A stretch of DNA of 53,314 bases from contig JAHDWN010000024.1 in the NCBI GenBank assembly GCA_023382675.1, positions 1 to 53,314 of the forward strand. Direction: 5' to 3'. This document shows positions 16,149 to 24,270 of this stretch, piece by piece; positions within the stretch are counted from its first letter, which is position 1, and each line of letters begins with the position of its first letter. This DNA comes from Anaerolineae bacterium. Lineage in GTDB: Bacteria; Chloroflexota; Anaerolineae; Aggregatilineales; Phototrophicaceae. Below the pieces are notes generated by a model. It was given only the letters and a program-made list of their open reading frames with translations. It made no database searches and had not been told where the DNA came from. A program made the position numbers and the translations under genes.

Positions 16149-16985
16149 TCACAGCCGCGCCATCAGTTCGCCACGGTGGAAAGTGCGCGCGCCATACACA
16201 ATTAGCGCGACCGTGATCGCCCACAGAATCGCGCCGACCACGAACGCCACCAGTGGACTGAAGTAGACGACGCCGCCCAACTGCCCGAAGAGCAGCAGCA
16301 GCACCGGGACGACGACCACGCCGCCAAGCTGGTACGCCTCCTGGAATGTGCTCACCCGCGACGAGACGAGCACCATCGCGCCCAGGCCGATGCCTGCCGC
16401 CGCTGGTGTCACCCACAATATGAGCAGCAGCCAGGCGAGATCGAAGACGAACACCCCGCCCATGAGCGACCACGTCGTCAGCGTGACGATCAGCGCGAAG
16501 GCGATGTAGCCGATCCAGCCGACTCCGACTCCCGCCAGCCACGGGCTGATCAGCTTGGCAACATACAACTCGCGGTCGGTCGTCGGCGTGTAGATCAGCG
16601 CTTCGAGTGTCTTGCGTTCCTTCTCTCCGGCGAAACTGTCCGCTGCGATCACGTTGGCGACCATCGTCGGCAGCAGCAGGTACATCGCCGGGAAGTACAG
16701 GTTGAAGACCACGTAGGTGATGCGCTGGACTTCGCTGTCGTACTGCTGCAAGCGGTCGTTAATCGTCCCCGGCAGGTTATCGAAGAAAGCACCCGTTTCG
16801 CGCCGGAAGTCGGTGATGGCCGGTGAGGACGGGTCGGTGTTCGCCAGCAGCAGTCCACCCACTGCCGGAATGATCACCAGCAGGATGAGCGGCACCATGA
16901 TCAGCGGGATGAGCACCGCCTTGCTTTGCAGCACAACTTTGAGATCTTTGCGCACTATCGCGCGTATCGCCCGCCCGTTCATCAT
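16149..16985 (-). CDS. ABC-2 type transporter permease
   Basis: A 278-residue permease starting at ATG 16985, whose first codons overlap the ATPase stop (ATGA). About six helices are visible: VLIPLIMVPLILLVIIPAVG near the N-terminus, then after a large loop (residues ~45-95) VFNLYFPAMYLLLPTMVANVI, VGWIGYIAFALIVTLTTWSL, FDLAWLLLILWVTPAAAGIG, LGGVVVVPVLLLLFGQLGGV and AFVVGAILWAITVALIV. FAGEKERKTLEALIYTPTTDREL is the characteristic ABC2/NatB cytoplasmic motif. With the partner ATPase it would form a NatAB-like exporter (ions, lipids or drugs; not resolvable). Confidence 0.87.
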   Translation of the reverse strand: MMNGRAIRAIVRKDLKVVLQSKAVLIPLIMVPLILLVIIPAVGGLLLANTDPSSPAITDFRRETGAFFDNLPGTINDRLQQYDSEVQRITYVVFNLYFPAMYLLLPTMVANVIAADSFAGEKERKTLEALIYTPTTDRELYVAKLISPWLAGVGVGWIGYIAFALIVTLTTWSLMGGVFVFDLAWLLLILWVTPAAAGIGLGAMVLVSSRVSTFQEAYQLGGVVVVPVLLLLFGQLGGVVYFSPLVAFVVGAILWAITVALIVYGARTFHRGELMARL

Positions 16986-17926
16986 GCCTGTCCTTTGCGC
17001 CGGTGCAGCGCCATGTAGATGTCTTCGAGGGAGGTCTGCTGCGGGATGACAGCGTAGACACGCACGTGCGCCGCCTGCAACGCCGCCAGCAGATCGGGCA
17101 CGGCTTCGCGGTCGTTGACGGTCAGTGTCAGTTCCGCGTCGGTCGTCTCGACCGCGCTGACCGCCGCCAGCGGTATGACAGCGGCGCGCGCTGTCTCGAC
17201 CTGATCGGGCGCGATCTCCAGCGTGAAGCGCATGTCCGCGCCGATGGTGTGCGCCAGTTCGCGCGGCGTGCCGACGGCGACCATCTGCCCCTGCTCCATG
17301 ACGGCGACACGATGACACAACCGCTGCGCCTCGACCAGATTATGCGTACACAGAAAGACCGTGCGCCCTTCTTCGCGGCTGACGTGCAGGATCATGTCGT
17401 GGACTTCCTGCGTCGCCACCGGGTCCAGCCCGGCCGTCGGCTCGTCCAGGAAGAGCAGATCCGGCTGGTGCAGGAACGCCCGCGCCAGCGCCAACCGCTG
17501 CTTCATGCCCTTGCTGTAGCCGCCGACTTTCTCGCGCCCGCGCTCCGCCAGGCCGAAGGTCTCCAGAATCCCATTGACGCGCCCGTTCACCTCGCCCGTC
17601 GGCACAGCGTAGAGATCGGCGTAGATGGTCAGGTTATCGACAGCGCTCAGCCGCTCGTCCAGCGACGGCGTTTCCGTCAGGACGCCGGTGCGCGCCCGCA
17701 GCTTCGGGCCATCTGCCGCCGGATCGAGACCGAGCACGCGGATGTCGCCGCCGTCCGCCCCGAGCACGCCGTTGAGCAGGCGCACGGTCGTCGTCTTGCC
17801 CGCGCCGTTGTGCCCCAGGAAGCCAAAGATTTCGCCCGTCTCGACCGTCAGCGAGAGGTGATCGACCGCCGTCGTCGCCCCGAAGCGCCGGGTCAAACCC
17901 TGCGTTTGGATCGCCTGTGATGTCAT
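16982..17926 (-). CDS. ABC-2 transporter ATP-binding protein
   Basis: A 314-residue ATPase. ATG 17926 is chosen because GGAGAAG lies 9 bases upstream; the frame is open further to 18007 without a site. Walker A is GHNGAGKTT (residues 38-46), the ABC signature YSKGMKQR (137-144) and Walker B LLFLDEP (157-163), followed by the H-loop in LCTHNLVEA. A C-terminal ~80-residue DUF4162-like regulatory tail is present. The 4-base overlap with the permease gene indicates a two-gene operon. It powers the exporter; the substrate is unknown. Confidence 0.88.
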   Translation of the reverse strand: MTSQAIQTQGLTRRFGATTAVDHLSLTVETGEIFGFLGHNGAGKTTTVRLLNGVLGADGGDIRVLGLDPAADGPKLRARTGVLTETPSLDERLSAVDNLTIYADLYAVPTGEVNGRVNGILETFGLAERGREKVGGYSKGMKQRLALARAFLHQPDLLFLDEPTAGLDPVATQEVHDMILHVSREEGRTVFLCTHNLVEAQRLCHRVAVMEQGQMVAVGTPRELAHTIGADMRFTLEIAPDQVETARAAVIPLAAVSAVETTDAELTLTVNDREAVPDLLAALQAAHVRVYAVIPQQTSLEDIYMALHRRKGQA

Positions 17927-18060
17927 CGTTTCGCACTTCTCCAATCCAGAGAGCACGCACAAATCGCCGTGAGAAATGCGGCTATTATCGTCCTGAATGC
18001 GGCGCAAGTCGATGACGTTTGAGGCGATCTGGGCAGAATGCCAAAGCGCCCAGGTACATT

Positions 18061-19293
18061 TCAGAGTGTTGCCAGCGCCTGCGCGAAATCCGCCAGCAGA
18101 TCGGCGGTGTCTTCGATGCCGGTCGAGAAGCGCACAAGATTATCCGGCACGCCCTGCGCCAGCCGCTCCTCAGGCGTGAGATCGTAGTGGCTCATGAGCG
18201 CGGGCTGCTGGATCAGGCTCTCGACGCCGCCCAGGCTCGGCGCGATGTAGGGGATGCGCAGCCGGTCGATGAAGGCGCTCGTACGCGCCCGATCACCGCG
18301 CACCGTGAAGGTGACGACGCCGCCGAAGCCCTGCATCTGCGCCCGCGCGACGGCGTGATCCGGGTGCGACTCCAGCCCTGGATACCAGACGCGCTCGATG
18401 GCCAGGTGCGCTTCGAGATAGCGCGCCAACGCCAGCGCCGACTCGTTCTGCTGTTTGATGCGCACGCCGAGCGTCTTCAGCCCGCGGTCGAGCAGATAGG
18501 CCGCGCCCGGATCGACAATGCCGCCGAGCAAGCCGCGGCTCTCACGCAGCGCAGCCATGCGATCCGCGCGCCCGATGATGACGCCCGCCAGCAGGTCGTT
18601 GTGCCCGGCGAGGAACTTGGTCGCGCTGTGCATGACGAAGTCGATGCCGAAGTCGAGCGGACGCTGATTGACCGGCGTCGCGAACGTGCTGTCAACGAAC
18701 GTGCGCACGCGCTGGCGCTTGCCGATCTCCGCCAGCCGCGCCAGATCGACCACGCGCCCGTAAGGATTGGTCGGGCTTTCGGAAATGATCAGGCGCGTCT
18801 GCTTGGGGATGATGGCGGCTTCGAGCGCGCCGTAATCGCCCATCGGCACGACGGTCGTCTCGACGCCATAACGCTTGAGGAAGCCGAGGCAGAATTCGTG
18901 CGTGTGGCGGTAGATGTCGTCGCCGATGATGACGTGCGCGCCCGGCGCGAGCATCGTCAGCAGCGCCGAGCTGACCGCCGACATGCCGGAGGGATAGAGC
19001 ACAGCTGCCTCGCCACCATCGAGCGCGGCCAGCTTCGCCTCGACCTGCGCGACCGTCGGGTTGCCATAGCGCCCGTACTCCTCGCGGGCAGCGCCGCCGC
19101 GATACTTCTGCGCCATGTAGCTCGCCACGTCGTCTGAATCGCGGAAGGTGAAGGTGGCGGATTGCAGGATCGGCGTCGCCAGCGCGTGGTACGGTTCGTC
19201 GCGGCGTGTGCCGTCGCCGTGGACAGCCGTCGTGCCTGCGCCGCGCGTCGTGCGTTCGGCGTCGGTCGCTTTGCCATTGGATGTGCTGGTCAT
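18061..19293 (-). CDS. PLP-dependent trans-sulfuration enzyme (cystathionine gamma-synthase/lyase or methionine gamma-lyase family)
   Basis: A 410-residue Cys/Met-metabolism enzyme. The PLP lysine is K226 in HSATKFLAGHNDLLAG; other family blocks are EYGRYGNPTVAQVEAKLAAL, YPSGMSAVSSAL, SESPTNPYGRVVDL and SLGGVESLIQQPALMSHYDL. Such enzymes interconvert homocysteine, cystathionine and cysteine, or degrade methionine. The specific reaction cannot be set from sequence alone. The start is uncertain: ATG 19293 fits the family length, and ATG 19332 is also open; neither has a clear ribosome site. It is the third sulfur-related locus in this part of the window. Confidence 0.85.
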   Translation of the reverse strand: MTSTSNGKATDAERTTRGAGTTAVHGDGTRRDEPYHALATPILQSATFTFRDSDDVASYMAQKYRGGAAREEYGRYGNPTVAQVEAKLAALDGGEAAVLYPSGMSAVSSALLTMLAPGAHVIIGDDIYRHTHEFCLGFLKRYGVETTVVPMGDYGALEAAIIPKQTRLIISESPTNPYGRVVDLARLAEIGKRQRVRTFVDSTFATPVNQRPLDFGIDFVMHSATKFLAGHNDLLAGVIIGRADRMAALRESRGLLGGIVDPGAAYLLDRGLKTLGVRIKQQNESALALARYLEAHLAIERVWYPGLESHPDHAVARAQMQGFGGVVTFTVRGDRARTSAFIDRLRIPYIAPSLGGVESLIQQPALMSHYDLTPEERLAQGVPDNLVRFSTGIEDTADLLADFAQALATL

Positions 19294-19611
19294 GGGGTTA
19301 CTCGTGCGGGTTAGGCCGTCGTCAGGGCGCATACACTAACGTGGAACGGCGGGAGATGCAAAGAGTCCATCGCCAGGCCTCGGAACACAAGTTGCAACTG
19401 CGCCCGTGTCCGTTTACAGTATGCGGCGGGAGATAGTCCAAGCGAATGGGCACGCGGCGACGACGGCGGTATCCGCGACTCCACACCCCCACGGTTGAAG
19501 ACATGCAGACAGGGCTGCGGAGCTTTCTGCGTCCGTTTCGGGATGCCAGCATGCACGTTCTGCATGGCACGCTTTTGATAATTATGTTTTCACCCAAATA
19601 AGGAGCGTCAT
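19294..19611. other. non-coding gap with a possible transposase remnant
   Basis: There is no intact gene. On the plus strand, 19440-19599 reads RRYPRLHTPTVEDMQTGLRS, then FLRPFR, before diverging. This resembles the C-terminal region of some IS transposases (a 'GLRxFLRPFRG' pattern) and then loses similarity. This is a weak, memory-based match. The remainder holds the upstream region of the PLP gene (-) and the AAGGAG ribosome site for the acylase (+). Confidence 0.3.
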
Positions 19612-21711
19612 ATGAAACCGTTTAGATTCCTTCTTATCTTACTCGCCCTGACTGTGCTTGGCCTCCCGGCGCTGGCACAATCAGACGGTTCGCCCGAGAT
19701 CCTATGGGATACCTGGGGCGTGCCGCATATCTATGCCGATAACAACGAAGACTTGTTTTATGCCTTTGGTTGGGCGCAAATGCACAACCACGCCGATCTG
19801 ATCCTTCAGCTCTATGGGCGTTCGCGCGGAGAGGCCGCCGCCTATTGGGGACAGGATCTTGTCGAGTCCGATGTCATTATGCACACGGTCGGTGTGCCAG
19901 AACTGGCACAGACACAGTATGAGGCTCAGACCGACGAGTTCAAGTCGTATCTTGATGCGTTTGTGGCGGGCATGAATGCCTATGCCGAAGCCAACCCGGA
20001 TGTCATCGGCGATGGTGTGCAAATGGTGCTGCCCGTGCGCAATACGGACCCGCTCGCGCTCGCCATCAACGACATCGACGTTACGTTTGTGGGCGGCGCA
20101 GCCATTGGCTTGTCGCAAGCCTGGAGCGCCGGGCAGTTGGGATCGAATGCATGGGCCATCGCGCCAGAGAAATCCGCGAGCGGCAATGCCCTGCTGATCG
20201 AAAATCCGCACCTGCCCTGGAGCGATCTGTTTACGTGGTTCGAGGCGCATCTGGTCGCGCCGGACGTCAACCTGTATGGCGCGACGCTGGTCGGCCTGCC
20301 GGGCATCGAGATCGGCTTCAACGAACACCTGGGTTGGACGCATACCGTCAATACGTATGACGGCTTTGATCTGTATGAACTGACGCTGACCGAGAGCGGC
20401 GGCTACAGGCTGGATGGCGAGGAGCAAGCGTTGGAGGTGCGGGAGCAGACGATTGACATCCTGCAGGCGGATGGCAGTCTTGCACCATACAGCTTCCCGG
20501 TGGTGAAATCCATGCACGGGCCAGTGATTGCCCAGAACGAGGGTGGGCAGGCGCTCGCACTGCGCATCGCCTCCGACCAGACGACCCACATGATGGAACA
20601 GTGGTGGCGGATGGGCACAGCCACCAACCTCGAACAATTCGAGGCGGCGATGGACTGGCTGCAAATCCCCATGTTCAACACGGTCTACGCCGACGTGGAC
20701 GGCAACATCTACTACCTGGACAACGCGATCATCCCGAAACATGAGTCGGGCGATTACGCCGGCTGGCAGGGCATTCAGCTAGGCGACGATTCCAGCCTCA
20801 TCTGGAATGAATACCACACCTACGACGAACTGCCGAAGGTGATCAACCCTGAGACCGGCTTCGTCCAGAATGCCAACGAACCGCCCTGGACATCGACCAA
20901 TCCCCCGGCGATCGATTTCGCCGACTATCCGCCCTATTTCGCGCCGCAGAGCTTCTATGAGACCGGCCATATCTTCCGCCCGCAGGTGTCGTCACAGACC
21001 GCGTTCGAGGATGACTCGATCACGTTTGAAGAACTGCTGGCCTACAAACACAACACGCACGTCGAAGCGACTGATCACGTGCTGGATGATTTGATCGCGG
21101 CGGCGAGCGCATCCGAAACTGAACTGGCACAGCAGGCAGCCGACGTGCTGGCAGCCTGGGATCGCGCGACCAACGCCGACAGCCAGGGCGCGCTGTTGTT
21201 CATCAACTGGTTTGAACAGTACGCCGGGCAGACCGGGTTTGATCTGTTTGCCACGCCGTTCGACATCAGTGAACCCTACAGCACACCCGCCGGGTTGAGT
21301 GATCCTGACGACGCGGTCACGGCCCTGGTCGCCGTCGCCGAACAGGTGCAGGCAGCGTATGGCGCGCTGGACGTGCCCTATGGTGACGTAATGCGCCTGC
21401 GCGTCGGTGAATATGATCTCCCCGGCAACGGCGGCAGCGATCCAAGCGGCGTTTTCCGCGCGGCGTGGTATGCGCCTGCGGGCGATGGCACCTACCAGAT
21501 CGCGGGCGGCGACTCGTGGGTCGCGGTGATCGAGTTCGCCGACCCGATTCGCGCGCGGGTGCTGGTCGGCCAGGGGAATGCGACGCAGCCCGGCTCGCCC
21601 CACGTCGGCGATCAGGTCGAATTGTTCGCCAACCAGGAGTTGCGCGAACCCTGGCTGACTCGCGAAGCGGTCGAAGCCAATCTTGAAATGACGGAAACAT
21701 TGAGGCGTTAG
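19612..21711 (+). CDS. secreted penicillin acylase family (peptidase S45) amidohydrolase
   Basis: A 699-residue Ntn-hydrolase precursor. AAGGAG precedes ATG 19612. A signal peptide (FRFLLILLALTVLGLPALA, cut near AQ) implies export. The alpha chain begins PEILWDTWGVPHIYADNNED. The autocatalytic G177-S178 junction lies in LGSNAWAIAP, so Ser178 would become the nucleophilic N-terminus of the beta chain. HLGWTHTVNTYDGFDLYEL and SMHGPVIA are further conserved blocks. Family members hydrolyse penicillins, acyl-homoserine lactones (PvdQ/QuiP) or other acylated amines. The real substrate here is unknown, and quorum-signal or lipopeptide degradation are options. Codon use is somewhat less GC-rich at the 5' end. 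Confidence 0.88.
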   Translation: MKPFRFLLILLALTVLGLPALAQSDGSPEILWDTWGVPHIYADNNEDLFYAFGWAQMHNHADLILQLYGRSRGEAAAYWGQDLVESDVIMHTVGVPELAQTQYEAQTDEFKSYLDAFVAGMNAYAEANPDVIGDGVQMVLPVRNTDPLALAINDIDVTFVGGAAIGLSQAWSAGQLGSNAWAIAPEKSASGNALLIENPHLPWSDLFTWFEAHLVAPDVNLYGATLVGLPGIEIGFNEHLGWTHTVNTYDGFDLYELTLTESGGYRLDGEEQALEVREQTIDILQADGSLAPYSFPVVKSMHGPVIAQNEGGQALALRIASDQTTHMMEQWWRMGTATNLEQFEAAMDWLQIPMFNTVYADVDGNIYYLDNAIIPKHESGDYAGWQGIQLGDDSSLIWNEYHTYDELPKVINPETGFVQNANEPPWTSTNPPAIDFADYPPYFAPQSFYETGHIFRPQVSSQTAFEDDSITFEELLAYKHNTHVEATDHVLDDLIAAASASETELAQQAADVLAAWDRATNADSQGALLFINWFEQYAGQTGFDLFATPFDISEPYSTPAGLSDPDDAVTALVAVAEQVQAAYGALDVPYGDVMRLRVGEYDLPGNGGSDPSGVFRAAWYAPAGDGTYQIAGGDSWVAVIEFADPIRARVLVGQGNATQPGSPHVGDQVELFANQELREPWLTREAVEANLEMTETLRR

Positions 21712-21780
21712 CATTCTCGGATACATCATCGTAGGGGAAGGATCTCAAACCTTCCCCTCTCGATCATGACTGCAGGGCTA

Positions 21781-21951
21781 TTGCAAAGTCCTGAAGGACT
21801 GCGCGTTAGCCCTCATCCCCCAGCCCCTTCTCCCGAACGCTGCGCTGGGAGAAGGGGAGAAAACGACTTTCAAGTCCCTCTCCTAGCCGCGAAGCGGCGG
21901 TCGGGAGAGGGATATAGGGTGAGGGCAAGCTGCAACATACCGACTTTGCAA
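21781..21951. mobile_element. 171-bp MITE-like element with perfect 10-bp inverted ends
   Basis: ttgcaaagtc at 21781-21790 and gactttgcaa at 21942-21951 are exact inverted repeats. Between them lies the CCCTCATCCCC...GGGTGAGGG core (21810-21925), nearly identical to 12590-12694, with an 11-bp stem (ccccttctccc/gggagaagggg) and a second hairpin around agccgcgaagcggc. There is no coding capacity. The core at 12590 lacks these outer ends. No clear target-site duplication is seen. Confidence 0.7.
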
Positions 21952-22055
21952 CACCCCCAATCATGACTGACGAACATTGGCCCGGCAGGCCGAACGTAGG
22001 CTATGCTCTTGCGCTCACCGGCTCGCAACCGCAGCACAGCTTCGATAGGGATCTC

Positions 22056-22670
22056 ATGTTGAATCCAGAGTTTCTGCTGACCTCGCTGATTGTCGTGCTT
22101 GTCCCCGGCACCGGCGCGGTCTACACGATCACGACCGGCCTCACGCTCCAATGGCGCGCCAGCCTGGTCGCCGCGTTTGGCTGCACGCTCGGCATCGTGC
22201 CGCACATCATGGCGAGCATCCTGGGCCTGTCCGCCATCCTGAATATGAGTGCGCAGGTCTTCTCTGTGTTGAAGCTGGCGGGCGCGGCCTATCTGCTCTA
22301 CCTGGCGTGGCAGATGTGGCGCGAAGCGGGCACGCTTGAACTCGACAAGCCGATCACCGAGACCAGCGCCAGGCAAATCATCACGCGCGGGATCACGATC
22401 AACCTGCTCAACCCCAAGCTGACGATCTTCTTCTTCACCTTTCTGCCGCCCTTCACCTCCCAAAATGCGTCATCGCCGACGCTGGAACTGATCCTGCTCA
22501 GCGCCGTGTTTATGGCCATGACATTGATCGTGTTCGCGGGCTATGGCATCCTGGCGAGCGGCGTCCGAGCGTATCTAATGAGCGGCTCCAAAGCCGTCAA
22601 ACGCCTCCAGCGCACCTTTGCGCTCATCCTGGCCGGGTTTGCCATCGAGCTGGCGCTGAGCGAGAAGTAA
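22056..22670 (+). CDS. LysE/RhtB family amino-acid exporter
   Basis: A 204-residue membrane protein with six predicted helices. ATG 22056 follows AGGG at about 22047-22050; the frame is open back to 21963 inside the repeat but without support. The N-terminus LTSLIVVLVPGTGAVYTITT is the LysE-family signature ('P G P ...'). Also typical are LKLAGAAYLLYLAWQMWR, ITINLLNPKLTIFFFTFLPP and the C-terminal FALILAGFAIELALSEK. These proteins export amino acids or homoserine/threonine derivatives. Its position 3' of the acylase is suggestive of amine/lactone products but is separated from it by the MITE-like repeat. Confidence 0.85.
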   Translation: MLNPEFLLTSLIVVLVPGTGAVYTITTGLTLQWRASLVAAFGCTLGIVPHIMASILGLSAILNMSAQVFSVLKLAGAAYLLYLAWQMWREAGTLELDKPITETSARQIITRGITINLLNPKLTIFFFTFLPPFTSQNASSPTLELILLSAVFMAMTLIVFAGYGILASGVRAYLMSGSKAVKRLQRTFALILAGFAIELALSEK

Positions 22671-22679
22671 GCGATTGCG

Positions 22680-22844
22680 CTAGGAGCGCGCGGGTTCTTC
22701 CTTTGTCACGCACAATACAAGGTGATCCTCATCCGCTTTGCCTTCCATCCCGACATCGACAGCCATGACGCCGTTGTAGCCTCGTTGTCGCAGCGCATCC
22801 GCAACGACACGATTCATGTGTTCGTCAAAGTAGAAACCGATCAC
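22680..22844 (-). pseudogene. DUF5615 (PIN-like) toxin, truncated
   Basis: GTG 22844 overlaps the stop of the DUF433 gene (GTGA). The 54-residue product reads IGFYFDEHMNRVVADALRQR, then GYNGVMAVDVGMEGKADEDH and LVLCVTKEE, matching the first half of DUF5615 proteins: the acidic DEH, 'ALRxRGY', and 'G..D..HL..A'. A stop at 22680-22682 removes the usual second half ('...GRVLVTHDxDF', total about 110 residues). It is therefore probably inactive. It has no separate ribosome site and depends on coupling to the antitoxin gene. Confidence 0.65.
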
Positions 22845-23146
22845 GACTGACCCGGCATTTTGCCGCCATATTTGCGGTGCATCTCGTCGGATTCGGCAGC
22901 GTCGGCGGCGTCCTGCGCGTCAATCACCTCTTTGTGTTCGCGATAGTAAAGCAGCGCCGCGAGTACCTGCTCCTCTGAGAGCGTGAAATCGTAGGCAAGC
23001 TCCGCAATTGAAAGCTGGCGCTCACGTTCTGCCACGGCGATGAAGGCGACCGGCAGGCGACGCCCGCGTACATTCGCGCGTCCATCGCGCACTTCGATGT
23101 ACTTGCTCAGATCAATCGTTTGTGGCGTTGCGGTGCTCATACCCAT
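22841..23146 (-). CDS. DUF433 antitoxin-like protein
   Basis: A 101-residue protein with AGGAAT just before ATG 23146. The core is IDLSKYIEVRDGRANVRGRR, then LPVAFIAVAERERQLSIAEL and YDFTLSEEQVLAALLYYREH, the usual DUF433 winged-helix pattern (here with LPV in place of 'TRIPV'). DUF433 genes normally precede DUF5615 toxin genes; here the toxin frame overlaps the stop but is truncated. The remaining function could be autoregulation or simple persistence. A charged C-terminal tail (DAADAAESDEMHRKYGG) follows the domain. Confidence 0.75.
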   Translation of the reverse strand: MGMSTATPQTIDLSKYIEVRDGRANVRGRRLPVAFIAVAERERQLSIAELAYDFTLSEEQVLAALLYYREHKEVIDAQDAADAAESDEMHRKYGGKMPGQS

Positions 23147-23362
23147 ATTCCTGTCGTGCTCTGGCTCGATTGTAGCACGAGTTGCGTCCGCGCCCGTGAC
23201 TTCGACCCCGCCAACTAGTGAGATGAGGGTTGAGCCTGCATCCGTTGTAATCGCGCGGCGGTGAGGCCAAACTAAACATGGAGCACCAGACCAAGACGCA
23301 CCTGTGCGGAATATCCAGATGTTCCTCGAGAGATTTATATTCTGGTATTTTGCCCCTTATGC

Positions 23363-23788
23363 CTATGAAATCGCTTGAATCAGCAGTATCAATTCATCTC
23401 TAGACGTTTCTGTCGTCAACCGATGAATCAAGTCAAGATTAGCGTCGAATAGGTACAAAACGACATCGTTTGGAACATATTCTCGGTGCCAGAGAATGTA
23501 GTCCAAGGCATTGTCAAAATAGTTGATACCAAAAGAGACAGTTCTTCTATCACTCTGAAGTCCTCCTAGAAGGCCCAGTGAATGCTCTTCATTCAATTCC
23601 CATTCAAGTACATATGTTCCGCCAGGAGGCGTGACTACTTTGGCAGACTTCCATTTTTGACGTATTGCACTGCTATACAATTCAACGTCTATTAGATAAT
23701 CCGATTTACTTACATCTTCAGGTGGTCTTAATGTACTTATGAAGAGTTCACTCACTGAATCCTCCTCAATAGAATCTTGAGTGTCCAT
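23363..23788 (-). CDS. hypothetical protein in an AT-rich patch
   Basis: A 141-residue acidic soluble protein of unknown family. The N-terminal half carries YLIDVELYSSAIRQKWKSAK and the centre TPPGGTYVLEWELNEEHSLG, then FGINYFDNALDYILWHREYV and a C-terminal LTTETSRDELILLIQAIS. The base composition is clearly lower in GC than its neighbours, and codon use is A/T-ending, which suggests recent acquisition. The shape (small, acidic, single gene) is like immunity or phage-related proteins, but there is no motif to prove it. Start ATG 23788 has no strong ribosome site. Confidence 0.6.
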   Translation of the reverse strand: MDTQDSIEEDSVSELFISTLRPPEDVSKSDYLIDVELYSSAIRQKWKSAKVVTPPGGTYVLEWELNEEHSLGLLGGLQSDRRTVSFGINYFDNALDYILWHREYVPNDVVLYLFDANLDLIHRLTTETSRDELILLIQAIS

Positions 23789-24084
23789 TCACTCCTATTG
23801 TAGACTCCTATGCTCACAAACGCTCTTCAAAATAGTCTCGAGAATATCAAGAGTCAGTACGAATCTCTAATTCATGAACTTGTTGGTGCAAGTTGGCTGC
23901 TCCCCAATAACGTCTAATTTGATTATCGGTGTCGAGCAAAGATGTGCACAATATGCGCACGGCGCTTGAGACCATCCTGGACAATCTGCAAGACCCGGAT
24001 ACATGAGGATTGTGACATCACACATTTGATGTCCCTCAACCCGCCCGTTGCAATCGCGGCGCATCCGTGTTACCTTGTGCCGCC
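23789..24084. other. AT-rich gap upstream of the JAMM leader
   Basis: No supported gene. A 35-codon ORF on the plus strand at 23810-23917 (begins MLTNALQNSLENIKSQYE) and a 17-codon tail near 23953 (MRTALETILDNLQDPDT) look like coding remnants, but neither has a ribosome site. The composition matches the AT-rich gene 23363-23788, so this may be the edge of an acquired segment. Confidence 0.3.
24048..24076 (+). promoter_or_regulatory. possible promoter of the Cys leader-JAMM unit
   Basis: TTGCAA (24048-24053) and TACCTT (24071-24076) are separated by 17 bases. The expected transcript start near 24083-24085 would coincide with the leader ATG at 24085, allowing leaderless translation. The -10 match is only moderate. 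Confidence 0.35.
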
Positions 24085-24192
24085 ATGCGCCGAGAGACAC
24101 ACTTCCCGACCCCTTTTGCCGTTCCCATGTGCTGTATGGGCATGTGTTACCCGCGCATTCACCAGGGACGTGTCGCGCAGGGGCTGCGCTAG
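24085..24192 (+). CDS. Cys-rich leader peptide ahead of the JAMM/sulfur-carrier genes
   Basis: A short ORF of 35 codons from ATG 24085, or 21 codons from the in-frame ATG 24127. The Cys-dense part reads MCCMGMCYPRIHQGRVAQGL, with Cys at positions 2, 3 and 7 of the short form; it ends at TAG 24190-24192. An intrinsic terminator follows 26 bases later and then the sulfur-metabolism operon. The arrangement mirrors the leader at 14428-14508, with alternating Met and Cys codons. There is no ribosome site for either start, but the 24085 start could be leaderless. Bases 24162-24170, six codons after the last Cys, can pair with the terminator loop. Confidence 0.6.
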   Translation: MRRETHFPTPFAVPMCCMGMCYPRIHQGRVAQGLR

Positions 24193-24218
24193 CCCCGTCT
24201 GCTGCTCAAGCGCAGATC

Positions 24219-24246
24219 AAGCCAACCCGTCCCGGTTGGCTTTTTT
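24219..24246 (+). terminator. intrinsic terminator (attenuator) ahead of the JAMM gene
   Basis: gccaacc (24221-24227), loop cgtccc, ggttggc (24234-24240) form a 7-bp stem, extended by AA/TT, followed by six T (24241-24246). It lies upstream of the JAMM start at 24271 and after the Cys-rich leader. No other plus-strand gene ends here, so it acts on the leader transcript. Its loop and proximal 3' arm (24228-24235) are complementary to leader bases 24162-24170 with one bulge. Confidence 0.88.
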
Positions 24247-24270
24247 GTTGAGTAGAGGAACACACCGGGC

